From: Sphingobium sp. DEHP117 | GTDB lineage: Bacteria > Pseudomonadota > Alphaproteobacteria > Sphingomonadales > Sphingomonadaceae | Length of the DNA stretch: 64,000 nt | Reading direction: 5' to 3' | Assembly (NCBI RefSeq): GCF_030867385.1 | Contig: NZ_JAPFBJ010000004.1 | Location: 62,001-126,000, forward strand | Shown: piece after piece, positions 1 to 9,088 of the stretch | How the letters are laid out: every line of letters starts with the position of its first letter | How positions within the stretch are numbered: position 1 is the first letter of the stretch | Program-made: the position numbers and the translations under genes | The notes under the pieces: model-generated | What the model saw: the letters and a program-made list of their open reading frames with translations, nothing else | The model's database searches: none | What the model was told of the DNA's origin: nothing

Positions 1-426
1 GGAGACGTCGAGGCGACGATAATGGCCATCGCTCCCTTCCTGAAACGGATAGCCGAGCCCCGATGTGTGCGTGAGCAGATGGCGGATCGAGATGACCGGA
101 ACCGATCCATCGGACAGGCGCGGCTGAAAGTCGGGCAGGAAGCGCGTCACTGGATCGTCCAGCCTCACAACACCATCCTCGATCAGGCGCATCACGGCGG
201 CGGTGACAAAGGGTTTGGTCACCGATGCAAATCGGAAAATGCTATCCGTTTGCATCGGCTTTTGCGATTCACGGTCTGCAAATCCCGCCGCGCGGCGATA
301 GGCGATCTTGCCGCCCCGGGCGACGATCACGACCGTTCCCACCAAACGATTGTCGGCGAGAGCATTGTCTATCGCGCGATCCAGGCGATCGGACACATCC
401 GCGCCTTTAAAGGCTGATGAACTCAT
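1..426 (-). CDS. Serine hydrolase, class C beta-lactamase/esterase family (3' end beyond window)
   Basis: The minus strand is open from an ATG at 426 to the window edge, giving 142 residues of the N-terminal half. The sequence shows the beta-lactamase-type hydrolase pattern: an RFASVTKPF segment, whose SxxK provides the nucleophile serine and general-base lysine, then RLIEDGVVRLDDPV and IRHLLTHTSGLGYPF, the usual context of class C beta-lactamase-related esterases (EstB type). No signal peptide is visible, so the enzyme is probably a cytoplasmic esterase rather than a true beta-lactamase. The C-terminal KTG-like motif lies outside the window. Family identity is well supported but the substrate is unknown. 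Its place near an aromatic catabolic cluster makes an ester substrate plausible, which is inference only. Confidence 0.85.
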   Translation of the reverse strand, partial: MSSSAFKGADVSDRLDRAIDNALADNRLVGTVVIVARGGKIAYRRAAGFADRESQKPMQTDSIFRFASVTKPFVTAAVMRLIEDGVVRLDDPVTRFLPDFQPRLSDGSVPVISIRHLLTHTSGLGYPFQEGSDGHYRRLDVS

Positions 427-597
427 AAGTTCAAACTCTCCCGATACTCTCGCAGACCGGACGCGGCCCGCACCTAAGCGATTGCAGTCATCAACCGCGC
501 GGTGGAGAGCGACGACGATTCGGTCGGAGGCAAGGCCTGACCATCAGCACACCTCTCCACGCAACCTTCACGTCGCAGACCGCCACCGTGCAGTTCC

Positions 598-609
598 TTA
601 GTTATCTAA
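598..609. promoter_or_regulatory. Short palindrome between the hydrolase and MarR genes
   Basis: TTAG-TTAT-CTAA is a perfect 4-bp inverted repeat in the 257-bp space between two minus-strand genes. It is followed by ATTAGTGATGTAAG, an AT-rich stretch in otherwise GC-rich DNA. A MarR operator or promoter for the hydrolase gene would fit here, but the repeat is short and the assignment is weak. Confidence 0.25.
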
Positions 610-683
610 CCATTAGTGATGTAAGTATCGGCGCGCAACATTGATGTGGGGCATCCATGGTGGCGAGGACACCCACTATCGCA

Positions 684-1232
684 TCAGTCGCCTGCCTCAT
701 GAGTGATGCCGGCGACCCCTCGGTCCTCTCGGCGCCGCCGACCCGGCTTCGCGTCGGGCTCCTCGGGGGAGAGGCTCCGAATCGCAGCTTCTAGATTGGT
801 CTGCAGCTCGCCCAATAGGGCGATCTGGAGATCCGCTTCGCGGCGCGAAATGCCGGTCTTAGCGATATCCCCAACTTCGATGCCAATGGGCAGAAGCTTC
901 CTTTTCAGCTCGTGACCGTAAGGGGTGAGGAAGATGTTGATCTTCCGCTTGTCCGCCGCGTTGCGGACCCGGGCAACGATTCCCCGTTGCTCCATGGAAG
1001 CGATCGCCGAAAGCGTGGTCGGCTCCATCGTTCCAACAAGGTCGGACAGTTCCTTCTGGGTTAAGCCGTCCTGGTCCCACAGGACGCGCAAGAAGTACCA
1101 CATGCCCAGGGTGACGCCGAACTGCTCGATCTTCAGCTGTAGCAGCTTTTGCATAAGTCGATGCGTGAGTCGGATTTGATATCCGATACTCAGGTCGAAC
1201 GGCAGGTTGATTTCCCCGCTATCTCCGCTCAT
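684..1232 (-). CDS. MarR-family transcriptional regulator
   Basis: This 182-residue protein has the MarR winged-helix layout. An N-terminal dimerisation helix (SIGYQIRLTHRLMQKLL) is followed by the recognition region LTQKELSDLVGTMEPTTLSAI and a wing with the conserved DKR (NAADKRKINIFLTPYG, about residues 91-106). The last 20 residues are basic and acidic and look disordered. It is clearly related to the second MarR at 9842-10324 (shared SxGYQxR, WYxLRVLWxxDG, TQKxLSD), so the two probably respond to related aromatic ligands. The ATG at 1232 has an AGGG about 9 bases upstream. The Tn3-family transposon starts 69 bp upstream, so the original promoter may have been lost or replaced. MarR proteins usually repress neighbouring genes; the serine hydrolase downstream is the obvious candidate target. 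Confidence 0.9.
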   Translation of the reverse strand: MSGDSGEINLPFDLSIGYQIRLTHRLMQKLLQLKIEQFGVTLGMWYFLRVLWDQDGLTQKELSDLVGTMEPTTLSAIASMEQRGIVARVRNAADKRKINIFLTPYGHELKRKLLPIGIEVGDIAKTGISRREADLQIALLGELQTNLEAAIRSLSPEEPDAKPGRRRREDRGVAGITHEAGD

Positions 1233-1301
1233 CGAAATCGGCCCTGCATGACCCGAACCATCGGGCCTGTTGAATGTCGAAACCAGCGTGCATTCCTTCT
1301 T

Positions 1302-1357
1302 GGCCCAGTCGGCCCCAAGCTGCGATTTTGGCCAAGTCGGAGAACGTTTTGGGAACG
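1302..1357 (+). repeat. Left terminal inverted repeat of the Tn3-family element
   Basis: This is 56 bp that pairs with 5354-5409. The outer 33 bp differ at one base only. The inner part is conserved as ARGTYGRAGAACG, six variable bases, then GAACG. Longer arms than the usual 38 bp are seen in a minority of Tn3-family elements. Confidence 0.88.
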
Positions 1358-1424
1358 TGGCATTCGGTATTGACGATGGAAATCATAGAAGAGGACAGTT
1401 CGCTCCATCATAGGGAGTGGGTTG

Positions 1425-4334
1425 ATGGATCGGAGTATTCCGGGCGGGGATTTGATCGGACGATGGAGCCTGAGCTTTGCCGATATTGATTTTGTAAATT
1501 CGAAGCCGGCCCTGACGCGCCTTGGCCTCGCCGCGCAGCTGAAATTCTTCGCTTCCCTGGGGTTTTTCGCGATCGATCCCGGCTCAATCCCTACCGATGG
1601 CCTCTCGTATCTGGCCGAGCAACTCGGTGTCGAGGCTGGCGAGATAGCCGGTTATGACTTTTCCAGTCGGACAGCACGACGGCATTGTGCGGAGATCCTG
1701 ATCCATCTTGGATATCACCGCATGAAGCGGGTGGATCGCGCGCAATTGACGGAATGGATTGCTGGCGAGCTGTGCCCGGGCGGCCAGTCGATCAATGCCA
1801 TGCTTGAGCATGTTTTCCTGTGGTGCCGGGACCGGCGTATTTATGGGCCGTCGCGCAAGGAGCTTGAACGTGTCGTTCGCTCACAACGGCAAGATTATCT
1901 GGACACCTGGCTGATCGGAACCAGTGATCGGCTTTCGTCAGATGCGGTGGCGTTATTGGAAGCCTCGCTTGCCGATCCGGACAGCTCGACCGGATTCAAC
2001 AGGATGAAGGGTGACGCCGGACAGGCAACGCTCGACAACATTCTCGACGTGACCGAGAAACTCGCCTTTATCCAGAGACTTGATCTTCCCCATGATCTCC
2101 TGACGGCTACGGGCAAGCCATGGGTCGATCAGATTGTTCGCCGCGTTGCCGGTGAAAAGGCCTCGGAGATGCGCCGGCATGCGCCGGCGCGACAGCTCGG
2201 CCTTTATGCGATTTATCTAATGTCGCGGGAGGCGCAACTCACTGACGCGATGATCGACCTGCTGATCGAAACCGTTCACAAGATCGGAACGCGCTCGAAA
2301 CGCAAGGTGGTGGGCGATATCGCGAAAGACATCGAGCGGGTCTATGGAAAGGAGCGCCTGCTGGTCGAGATCGCCAGCGCCTCGATCAATGAACCATCGG
2401 GGCGCATCTGCGATGTCATTTTCCCGATCGCCGGTAAGGCCAAGCTGGCGGCGATCGTCAAGGAGAGCCATGCGAAGGGCGCTCTGGACCGGCGCATCTA
2501 CAAGGTGATGCGTGGTTCCTGGGCCAATCATTACCGGCGCATGCTGTCAAGCCTGCTTTCCGTACTTGAGTTCCGGTCGAACAACGCGGTGTGGCGGCCG
2601 GTCCTGGCGGCCCTCGACTGGATCAGGAGCAAGGTGGATGGCGGATGCCGCTTCGTGCCATTGCAGGATGTTCCGATCGATGAGGTGATTCCAGCGCGAT
2701 GGCGCAGTTCCGTCATTGATGACGATGGGCGGGTAAACCGGATCAGCTATGAGCTTTGCGTCCTGACGCAACTGCGCGACCGCATCCGCTCCAAAGAAAT
2801 CTGGGTGGTCGGGGCGGATCGCTATCGCAATCCCGATGACGATCTTCCCAAGGACTTCGAGATCAGGCGAGATGCGTACTATTCCGGCCTCAGCCTGACG
2901 CCAGATGCGCAGGCGTTTTGCGCCTCGATCCGGGAGGAGCTTGAACGGGAACTGTTGCTCCTCAATGCCAATATTCCACAAAACGACAAGGTCCGGCTCC
3001 TGTGGCGCGGCGACAACCGGATATCGATTACACCGTTCAAGCCCTTGCCCGAACCGAAGGGTCTCGCTTCGATCAAAAGCGAGATCGGTCAGCGCTGGCC
3101 GATGACCGGACTGCTGGACGTGTTGAAAGAGGCTGCTCTGGACACGGGATTGATGGATGCTTTCGAAACGTCGGCCTCGCGGGTTACCCTGTCGAAAGCA
3201 GCCTTGGCTCAGCGTCTTTTGCTGTGTCTCTATGGCTTGGGCACGAACGCCGGGCTCAAGCGGGTCGCTGGCGCAACACCCGATGTCAGTTACGAGGAAT
3301 TGCTGCATGTCCATCGCCGTTTCATCCACGCGCCAGCGCTGAGGGAGGCGTGCGCGCGGGTAGCAAACGCGACACTGGCAATCCGCAATGCCGCAGTATG
3401 GGGAGATGCGGGCACGGCATGCGCGTCCGATTCAACGAAGTTCGGCGCGTGGGACCGCAACCTGATGACGGAATGGCACGCCCGCTATGGCGGCCGTGGC
3501 GTCATGATCTACTGGCATGTGGAGAAGCGCGCGACCTGCGTTTATTCCCAGCTCAAGCGGTGCTCTTCCTCGGAGGTCGCCTCCATGATCGAAGGCGTGC
3601 TACGCCATTGCACCGACATGGAAATCCAGCGCCAGTACGTCGATAGCCACGGCCAGAGCGCAGTCGGCTTTGCGTTCTGCCGACTCCTTGGATTTGAGCT
3701 TGCCCCGCGGCTGAAAGCAGTGGCACGCCAGAAACTGGCCCTTCCCCAAGCCGGCATGCGCACGCGGCTTTCCAATTTACTGCCGATCCTCTCCAGCCCG
3801 ATCGACTGGGACGAGATCGAGCAACAATATGACGAAATGGTCAAATATGCCGCTGCCATGCAATCGCGCACCGCCGATCCGGAAGCGATCCTGCTCCGGT
3901 TTGCCAGAGCCGAAGTGATGCACCCGACCTACAAGGCGCTGAGTGAACTCGGCCGCGCGGTCAAAACAATCTTCCTATGCCGGTATTTGCGTCAGGAGGC
4001 ATTCCGCCGCGAGATCCACGAAGGGCTGAATGTGGTTGAGAACTGGAACGGCGCTAATGGTTTCGTGTTCTTCGGCAAGGGCGGCGAGATCGCCACCAAC
4101 CGCATCCATGAGCAGGAAATCTCCGTTCTGGCGCTACACCTCCTGCAAGCGTCGCTGGTGTATGTGAACACCCGCATGCTTCAGACCGTACTGGTTGAGC
4201 CGAAGTGGGCGGGGCGGATGACGCCGGAAGATTATCGTGGTCTCACGCCGTTGATCTACAGTCATGTGAACCCTTATGGCCGCTTCGACCTCGACCTGAA
4301 CGACCGGATTGATTTTGGACGGCTTGCAGCGTGA
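1425..4334 (+). CDS. tnpA: Tn3-family transposase TnpA
   Basis: This 969-residue protein is the size expected for Tn3-family TnpA. The N-terminal DUF4158-like half starts [20 protein letters not shown]. The C-terminal DDE catalytic half contains the typical [11 protein letters not shown] (first Asp near residue 668), YVDSHGQS (second Asp near 738) and [11 protein letters not shown] (Glu near 887). The protein binds the terminal repeats and carries out replicative transposition, making a cointegrate that the adjacent resolvase resolves. I chose the ATG at 1425 because an AGGGAGTGG lies just upstream; a TTG one codon earlier is also possible. The reading frame is intact, so the transposase is probably functional. 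Confidence 0.95.
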   Translation: MDRSIPGGDLIGRWSLSFADIDFVNSKPALTRLGLAAQLKFFASLGFFAIDPGSIPTDGLSYLAEQLGVEAGEIAGYDFSSRTARRHCAEILIHLGYHRMKRVDRAQLTEWIAGELCPGGQSINAMLEHVFLWCRDRRIYGPSRKELERVVRSQRQDYLDTWLIGTSDRLSSDAVALLEASLADPDSSTGFNRMKGDAGQATLDNILDVTEKLAFIQRLDLPHDLLTATGKPWVDQIVRRVAGEKASEMRRHAPARQLGLYAIYLMSREAQLTDAMIDLLIETVHKIGTRSKRKVVGDIAKDIERVYGKERLLVEIASASINEPSGRICDVIFPIAGKAKLAAIVKESHAKGALDRRIYKVMRGSWANHYRRMLSSLLSVLEFRSNNAVWRPVLAALDWIRSKVDGGCRFVPLQDVPIDEVIPARWRSSVIDDDGRVNRISYELCVLTQLRDRIRSKEIWVVGADRYRNPDDDLPKDFEIRRDAYYSGLSLTPDAQAFCASIREELERELLLLNANIPQNDKVRLLWRGDNRISITPFKPLPEPKGLASIKSEIGQRWPMTGLLDVLKEAALDTGLMDAFETSASRVTLSKAALAQRLLLCLYGLGTNAGLKRVAGATPDVSYEELLHVHRRFIHAPALREACARVANATLAIRNAAVWGDAGTACASDSTKFGAWDRNLMTEWHARYGGRGVMIYWHVEKRATCVYSQLKRCSSSEVASMIEGVLRHCTDMEIQRQYVDSHGQSAVGFAFCRLLGFELAPRLKAVARQKLALPQAGMRTRLSNLLPILSSPIDWDEIEQQYDEMVKYAAAMQSRTADPEAILLRFARAEVMHPTYKALSELGRAVKTIFLCRYLRQEAFRREIHEGLNVVENWNGANGFVFFGKGGEIATNRIHEQEISVLALHLLQASLVYVNTRMLQTVLVEPKWAGRMTPEDYRGLTPLIYSHVNPYGRFDLDLNDRIDFGRLAA

Positions 4335-4469
4335 GGCGGCTGATCGGCCTATAACATTTGGGTACACCCAGAGTGATAGGGCCGAGTGACACCATTCGTC
4401 TGTCACAAAAGGGTGGGTTTGCGCTCAATGTGACGATACACTGCAAGAGCCACCCTAATGTGACGGATT
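4335..4469 (+). promoter_or_regulatory. Probable res site and tnpR promoter region
   Basis: The 135 bp between tnpA and tnpR contain several copies of a TGTGACR-like motif: TGACAC near 4386, the inverted form CTGTCAC near 4400, TGTGACG near 4430 and TGTGACG near 4459. Spaced inverted copies of a short box are what a serine resolvase res site looks like, and the position between the two genes fits. Subsite boundaries cannot be fixed by eye. Confidence 0.5.
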
Positions 4470-5342
4470 TTGCACTTGGCTCGTATCGGATATGCCCGCG
4501 TCAGCACCACGGACCAGGATCTGGATATCCAGATTGGCCGCCTCAAGAATGCAGGTTGCGAAATTATCCGTTCCGAGACCGGATCGGGGGCCTCGCGGAG
4601 CGGGCGCACGGAACTGGAAACGATCATGCAGTTTATGCACACCGGCGACGAGCTGGTCGTGCTGCGGCTCGACCGGCTCGGCCGCTCCACGCGCGATGTC
4701 CTGAACCTGGTGCATGAGCTTGATGAAAAGGGAGCTTCGCTGCGCATCCTTGAGCCAGAGGTGACGACGGCGGGCGACATGGGGCGAATGGTCATCACCA
4801 TACTCGGCATGGTCGCCGATATGGAGCTGAAGTTCATCAAGGATCGTCAGCGCGCCGGGATCGAAGCGGCGCGCGCCGAAGGCGTTTACAAAGGCCGGAA
4901 GAAGAACGTCGATGACGATGAAATCCGCCGTCGCCTTGCCGCCGGCGCCAGCAAGGCCCGCGTTGCCCGCGACCTGAAGGTCTCACGAATGACCGTCTAT
5001 CGGGCGCTCGACATTATTCCGTCACAGACCAAACTGCCGGAAAAGCCGCCCACTGCCAGCATCGCCCTGCATCTGATTATCGAGAACTTCAACAAGCGTG
5101 GAAGAGGTAGAAAACCCGCTCGGGAGCGGATTGAGGCGATGCTGGAACGCGACTACGCCATGGTAAAAAACGGCAATTGTGATTACAAACTGACCGTCGC
5201 CTATGACCCCGATCCGGATGGCATTTCCCTTGATGAGGAAATCCAAAGCCTCCTCTCCGAGATGTTCAACATCGCAGAGAGCTACAATTGCTCCATGGAA
5301 GCCGATATCTACGAGGTCGGTGGTCAGCAACGGTCCTGGTAG
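4470..5342 (+). CDS. tnpR: Serine resolvase TnpR with a long C-terminal extension
   Basis: The N-terminal 140 residues form a serine recombinase catalytic domain: IGYARVSTTDQDLDIQ carries the nucleophile serine, followed by LDRLGRSTRDVL, GRMVITILGMVADMEL and the EAARAEGVYKGRKK link. An HTH region follows (ASKARVARDLKVSRMTVYRAL). Ordinary TnpR proteins stop near residue 185-200; this one continues for about 100 more residues, including a basic NKRGRGRKPARERIEAML stretch and an acidic tail. I do not recognise the extension as a named domain. Start codons here are TTG (4470 or 4476); the in-frame upstream ATG is followed at once by a stop. It resolves transposition cointegrates at the res site just upstream. 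Confidence 0.92.
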   Translation: MHLARIGYARVSTTDQDLDIQIGRLKNAGCEIIRSETGSGASRSGRTELETIMQFMHTGDELVVLRLDRLGRSTRDVLNLVHELDEKGASLRILEPEVTTAGDMGRMVITILGMVADMELKFIKDRQRAGIEAARAEGVYKGRKKNVDDDEIRRRLAAGASKARVARDLKVSRMTVYRALDIIPSQTKLPEKPPTASIALHLIIENFNKRGRGRKPARERIEAMLERDYAMVKNGNCDYKLTVAYDPDPDGISLDEEIQSLLSEMFNIAESYNCSMEADIYEVGGQQRSW

Positions 5343-5353
5343 AATCAATCAAG

Positions 5354-5409
5354 CGTTCAGTGTTCGTTCTTCAACCTGGCCAAAATCGCAGCTTCGGGCC
5401 GACTGGGCC
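5354..5409 (-). repeat. Right terminal inverted repeat of the Tn3-family element
   Basis: It is the inverted copy of 1302-1357, with outer end at 5409. It begins 12 bp after the tnpR stop codon, so nothing else is carried on this side of the transposon. Confidence 0.88.
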
Positions 5410-5430
5410 CAATTGTCTAAACGCAAGGTA

Positions 5431-5778
5431 ATGATGCTTCGCGCTTTCCCGCTCCCCACCCTCGCGCGCACGGCGCTGTTCGCCGTGTTGGCATTGATGC
5501 TGGTCTTGCGGGTCGGGCCGCTCTGCGAGGCCGTTGCCGTCGCGGCCGTTCCGAGCGCGGCGACGATGGTCGATTGCGAGGGCAAGAGTCATCGCGCACC
5601 AGACAACAAAGCACCCGCGCCAGCCTGCTCGATGCCCTGCGCCAGTGCCTTTCAGGGCGAGCCGATCGCTCACGTAGCGCCGCTCCCCTTCGCCGCTATC
5701 GTTCCCTGGCCCGGGCGCCAGGCCAATCTGGCCGGGCTGGCCCGCGCGCCGGCGACGCCCCCTCCGCGAGCTGCGTGA
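5431..5778 (+). CDS. Small secreted or membrane-anchored protein, possibly metal-resistance associated
   Basis: The protein has 115 residues. An N-terminal hydrophobic segment (ALFAVLALMLVLRVGPLCE) looks like a signal peptide or membrane anchor. The mature part has four cysteines, in a DCEGKSH and ACSMPC context, and is rich in Ala and Pro. The start is the ATG pair at 5431/5434, with AAGG four bases upstream. It begins 21 bp outside the Tn3 right end, so it may be read from a transposon-derived promoter. The next gene encodes a tiny cysteine-rich exported protein; such pairs occur in copper or other metal loci of sphingomonads, but no metal transporter is present here. I do not recognise a named family. 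Function is inferred from composition and neighbour only. Confidence 0.55.
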   Translation: MMLRAFPLPTLARTALFAVLALMLVLRVGPLCEAVAVAAVPSAATMVDCEGKSHRAPDNKAPAPACSMPCASAFQGEPIAHVAPLPFAAIVPWPGRQANLAGLARAPATPPPRAA

Positions 5779-5815
5779 CACCGACCAACGCACTCAATCA
5801 ATTTCGGAGATATTA

Positions 5816-5995
5816 ATGACCACGATCAAGATCATCGGCGCGGCCATCGCGCTGACTCTCTCGACCACCGCGATGGCCGCTACGGCCACTTGTTGCGCCG
5901 ATATGGCGTGCTGTAAGGAGGGCGCGGACTGCTGCAAGGATGCCAAGAAGGCCGGCGATCATGCCGACCATTCGGGCGAAGCGCAGCACCGCTAA
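5816..5995 (+). CDS. 59-residue cysteine-rich exported protein, putative metal-binding
   Basis: This very short gene encodes 59 residues. A clear signal peptide (IKIIGAAIALTLSTTAMAA) is followed by a 35-residue mature part with three CC pairs (TCCAD, MACCKE, ADCCKD) and four histidines near the C-terminus (GDHADHSGEAQHR). That composition suggests periplasmic binding of a soft metal such as copper. A GGAG lies eight bases before the ATG at 5816. It follows 5431-5778 by 37 bp and is followed directly by a strong hairpin terminator, so the two genes probably form a short operon. No named family is claimed. Confidence 0.7.
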   Translation: MTTIKIIGAAIALTLSTTAMAATATCCADMACCKEGADCCKDAKKAGDHADHSGEAQHR

Positions 5996-6003
5996 GGATA
6001 TGG

Positions 6004-6031
6004 GGATGGGGGCGGGCGACCGCCCCCATCC
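6004..6031 (+). terminator. Strong hairpin terminator
   Basis: A perfect 12-bp stem (GGATGGGGGCGG / CCGCCCCCATCC) with a GCGA tetraloop lies nine bases after the stop of the cysteine-rich gene. It is followed by TTCTCCC rather than a long T-run. It should end the two-gene transcript. Confidence 0.8.
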
Positions 6032-6114
6032 TTCTCCCGCTAATCCTTGCAGGCCGAGGAGTGAAGCGCCCCGGGTTTTCCGGAGGCTCCGATTTATGAG
6101 AAGGAGCTTTCGTT

Positions 6115-6438
6115 ATGAGTAGAACCCGGAACAAGTTTTCACCTGAGATCCGCGATCGTGCAGTGCGTATGGTTGGCGAACATCGCGCCGATTACGGTTC
6201 GGAGTGGGAGGCGATGTCTTCGATTGCCGCCAAGATTGGCTGTACGGCCGAGACGCTGCGCCGCTGGTGCCGCGAGGAGGCGAGCCGACGAGCGGGGCCA
6301 GCGGCGCTTGCCGCTGATGAGAAGGCCAGGATCAAGCTGCTCGAGCGCGAGGTAAAGGAGCTGCGGCGCGCGAACGAGATCCTGCGCAAGGCATCGGCGT
6401 ATTTTGCGCTGGCGGAGCTCGACCGCCGCGAGAGGTGA
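6115..6438 (+). CDS. IS3-family transposase OrfA
   Basis: This 107-residue protein has an N-terminal HTH_Tnp_1 type region ([20 protein letters not shown], then [20 protein letters not shown]). A C-terminal leucine-zipper-like coiled coil ([20 protein letters not shown]) ends in [11 protein letters not shown], the typical OrfA tail before the programmed frameshift into orfB. The ATG at 6115 has a good AAGGAG. OrfA binds the element ends; alone it cannot catalyse transposition. Confidence 0.93.
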   Translation: MSRTRNKFSPEIRDRAVRMVGEHRADYGSEWEAMSSIAAKIGCTAETLRRWCREEASRRAGPAALAADEKARIKLLEREVKELRRANEILRKASAYFALAELDRRER

Positions 6439-6699
6439 TGATGTCGTTCATCGACGCGCATCGCGAGGACTTGGGTATCGAGCCGATCTGCCGCGAACTG
6501 GCGATCGCCCCGTCCTCCTATCGTGAACATGCTGCCCGTCTGGCCGACCCCGCCAGGCGTTCAGCACGTGCCCGGCGCGATGACGACATGCGCGAGCATA
6601 TCAAGCGCGTGCACGAGAACAGCTTTGGCCTCTACGGCGCGCGCAAGGTCTGGCATCAACTGCGCCGCGAGGGTATTTCGATTGCCAAGTGCACGGTGG
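6435..6699 (+). pseudogene. Truncated IS3-family transposase OrfB
   Basis: The first 88 or so residues match the N-terminal HTH_21 region of OrfB (SFIDAHREDLGIEPICRELA, then NSFGLYGARKVWHQLRREGI). The whole rve integrase domain with its DDE residues is missing, because sequence after 6699 belongs to the IS21-family element. It overlaps the orfA stop by four bases, as expected for frameshift-expressed IS3 elements. It is non-functional. Confidence 0.9.
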
Positions 6700-6804
6700 T
6701 GAGAACGGCGGAGCAATATTCGACCACGGTAGCGGCGGGATAGTCCTGCTGCGGGCGGCGTAAAAGTCGTCCACCTTGAAGCCTTTCTGCCGAGTCAGGG
6801 AGGT

Positions 6805-8313
6805 GTGGGGATCTACAGCGTGGAACTTTATCTTCAGGTCCGTCTGGCTTGCGCGGATGGCATGAGCCAACGGGCGGCGGCGAAGCGTTTCAATGTGTCG
6901 CGCGAAACGGTACGCAAGATGCTGTCGTTTTCATCGCCGCCGGGTTACCGGCGCCAGTCCGTACCGCAGCGCCCGAAGCTGGACGGGTTTGTGGCGATCA
7001 TTGATGGATGGCTTGAGGGTGACCGCAGTGTCCCGCGCAAGCAACGCCATACGGCGAAGCGGGTATTCGACCGTTTGCGCACCGAGCATGGTTTCACCGG
7101 CGGCTATACGATCATCAAGGATTACATCCGGGAGCGCGAACAGCGCAGCCGGGAGATGTTCGTGCCGCTGGCGCACCCTGCGGGAGATGCGCAGGCCGAT
7201 TTCGGGGAAGCGCTGGTGGAGATCGGCGGGGTGGAGCAGAAGGCCTACTTCTTCGCGCTCGATCTGCCGCACAGTGATGCCTGCTATGTGCGGGCCTATC
7301 CGGCGGCGGTGGCGGAGGCCTGGGTGGACGGACACGTGCATGCCTTCGCGTTTTTCGGCGCGGTACCGCGCTCGATCGTCTATGACAACGATCGCTGCCT
7401 TGTGACGAAGATCCTGCCCGACGGCACGCGGCAGCGTGCCACGCTGTTCAGCGCTTTCCTGTCACATTACGTGATCCGCGACCGCTATGCTCGCCCGGGC
7501 AAGGGGAACGAGAAAGGCAATGTGGAGGGGCTGGTAGGCTATTGCCGGCGCAACTTCATGGTGCCGATCCCGAAGTTCCCGACCTGGGAGGCGTTCAACC
7601 TGTGGCTGGAGGAGCAATGCCGCAAGCGCCAGCAGGACAAGGTGCGCGGGCAGAGCGAGACGATCGGTGAGCGGCTGCAGCGCGATCTCGCGGCCATGCA
7701 GCCTCTGCCCGCTACACCCTTCGAGGCCTGCGATCAGAAAGGCGGGAGGGTCTCCTCGCAATCCCTGGTGCGCTACAGGACCAACGATTATTCGGTTCCG
7801 GTGGCCTGGGGCCATCAGGAGGTCTGGATCAGGGCCTATGTCGATGAGGTGGTGATCGGCTGCCGCAGCGAAGTCATCGCCCGTCATCCTCGTTGCTATG
7901 CCCGCGAGGAGGTTGTCTTCGACCCGCTCCATTATCTCCCGCTGATCGAGCAGAAGATCAACGCATTCGACCAGGCTGCGCCTTTGCAGGGCTGGGACCT
8001 GCCCGAAGCGTTCACGACACTGCAGCGGTTGATGGAAGGGCGCATGCACAAACATGGCAGGCGCGAATATGTGCAGGTACTGCGCCTGCTGGAAACGTTC
8101 ACCCTCGCCGATCTCCAGGCGGCGGTCGAACAGGCCATCGATCTTGGCGCCATCGGCTTCGATGCCGTCAAGCACCTCGTCCTGTGCCGGATCGAACGCG
8201 TACCGCCCAGGCTGGACCTGGACGTCTATCCCTTCCTGCCACGCACCACGGTCGAGAAGACCTTTGCCAGAGCCTATCTGAGCCTGCTCTCCGACCGGCA
8301 GGAGGCCGCATGA
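6805..8313 (+). CDS. istA: IS21-family transposase IstA (copy 1)
   Basis: This 502-residue transposase starts with GTG at 6805, preceded by AGGGAGG. The HTH region MSQRAAAKRFNVSRETVRKML is at about residues 21-41. The DDE integrase core has QADFGEALVEIGG (first Asp near 131), VYDNDRCLV (second) and GNEKGNVEGLVGYCRRNF (Glu). The C-terminal half is the usual IS21 target-capture and IstB-contact region. It works with IstB to insert the element, normally leaving 4-8 bp duplications. The reading frame is intact. Confidence 0.96.
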   Translation: MGIYSVELYLQVRLACADGMSQRAAAKRFNVSRETVRKMLSFSSPPGYRRQSVPQRPKLDGFVAIIDGWLEGDRSVPRKQRHTAKRVFDRLRTEHGFTGGYTIIKDYIREREQRSREMFVPLAHPAGDAQADFGEALVEIGGVEQKAYFFALDLPHSDACYVRAYPAAVAEAWVDGHVHAFAFFGAVPRSIVYDNDRCLVTKILPDGTRQRATLFSAFLSHYVIRDRYARPGKGNEKGNVEGLVGYCRRNFMVPIPKFPTWEAFNLWLEEQCRKRQQDKVRGQSETIGERLQRDLAAMQPLPATPFEACDQKGGRVSSQSLVRYRTNDYSVPVAWGHQEVWIRAYVDEVVIGCRSEVIARHPRCYAREEVVFDPLHYLPLIEQKINAFDQAAPLQGWDLPEAFTTLQRLMEGRMHKHGRREYVQVLRLLETFTLADLQAAVEQAIDLGAIGFDAVKHLVLCRIERVPPRLDLDVYPFLPRTTVEKTFARAYLSLLSDRQEAA

Positions 8314-9077
8314 GCGATCAGGCCCCGGAGATCCTTCTCGCTCACCATCTCAAGGCGCTCAAGCTGCCTACGTGCCTGCGTGAGCATCACAAGCTCGCGC
8401 GGCAATGTGCCGCTGAAGGCGTCGATCATATCCGCTTCCTCGCCCGCCTCGTCGAGATGGAAATGATCGACAGGGAGCGTCGCATGGTCGAGCGGCGCAT
8501 CAAGGCCGCGCGCTTCCCCGCCGTCAAAAGCCTCGACAGCTTCGACTTCGCCGCCATCCCCAGGCTCAACAAGATGCAGGTGCTCGAGATGGCGCGCTGC
8601 GAGTGGATCGAGCGGCGTGAGAACGCCATCGCTCTGGGGCCATCAGGCACCGGAAAGACGCACGTAGCGTTGGGGCTCGGACTGGCAGCATGCCAGAAAG
8701 GACTGTCGGTGGGCTTCACCACCGCGGCAGCGCTGGTCAGCGAAATGATGGAGGCCCGCGACGAGCGCCGTCTTCTGCGCTTCCAGAAGCAGATGGCCGG
8801 ATACAAGCTGCTCATCATCGACGAACTGGGCTTTGTGCCGCTCTCCAAGACCGGCGCCGAACTGTTGTTCGAGCTGATCTCCCAGCGTTACGAACGCGGC
8901 TCCACCTTCATCACCAGCAACCTGCCCTTCGACGAATGGACCGAAACCTTCGGATCTGAGCGTCTCACAGGCGCGCTCCTCGATCGCCTGACCCATCACG
9001 TCAGCATCCTCGAGATGAACGGCGAAAGCTATCGCCTCGCGCACAGCCGGGCCCGCAAGGCCAAAACCAGACCCTGA
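8310..9077 (+). CDS. istB: IS21-family ATPase helper IstB (copy 1)
   Basis: This 255-residue AAA+ ATPase resembles a DnaC helicase loader. Walker A is GPSGTGKTHVAL near residues 110-121 and Walker B is LLIIDELGFVPL. It ends in the usual SERLTGALLDRLTHHVSILEMNGESYRL. The ATG overlaps the istA stop (ATGA), giving translational coupling. IstB oligomerises on target DNA and delivers it to IstA. The sequence is clearly different from the second IstB in this window, so the two IS21 elements are different species and not duplicates. Confidence 0.96.
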   Translation: MSDQAPEILLAHHLKALKLPTCLREHHKLARQCAAEGVDHIRFLARLVEMEMIDRERRMVERRIKAARFPAVKSLDSFDFAAIPRLNKMQVLEMARCEWIERRENAIALGPSGTGKTHVALGLGLAACQKGLSVGFTTAAALVSEMMEARDERRLLRFQKQMAGYKLLIIDELGFVPLSKTGAELLFELISQRYERGSTFITSNLPFDEWTETFGSERLTGALLDRLTHHVSILEMNGESYRLAHSRARKAKTRP

Positions 9078-9088
9078 AAATTACACCA

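Larger units (their letters stand above)
1302..5409 (+). mobile_element. Tn3-family transposon with 56-bp terminal inverted repeats
   Basis: Two matching termini bound the element. The left end, reading inward from 1302, begins GGCCCAGTCGGCCCCAAGCT; the right end, read inward on the minus strand from 5409, begins GGCCCAGTCGGCCCGAAGCT. Both continue through TGCGATTTTGGCCA, a shared AGAACG block and an inner GAACG, giving arms of 56 bp each and a total of 4108 bp. Between them are tnpA and tnpR in the same orientation with a res-like region, and no passenger gene. The flanking pentamers (TTCTT left, CAATT right) are not identical, so no target duplication is visible, which suggests later recombination or an old insertion. 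The termini do not start with GGGG as in Tn21 or Tn3 themselves. Confidence 0.88.
6062..6699 (+). mobile_element. IS3-family element, 3' part lost to the IS21 insertion
   Basis: The left end begins TGAAGCGCCCCGGGTTTTCC, an IS3-family terminus starting with TG, and is followed by orfA and the first part of orfB. The orfB sequence stops matching at 6699, exactly where the IS21-family end begins. No remaining part of orfB or right inverted repeat is found on the other side of the IS21 element, where moaA lies instead. The element is therefore a remnant. Confidence 0.8.

Noticed and set aside
22..417. Plus-strand frame of 131 residues at the left edge
   Set aside because: It is antisense to the serine hydrolase gene, which has clear family motifs on the minus strand.
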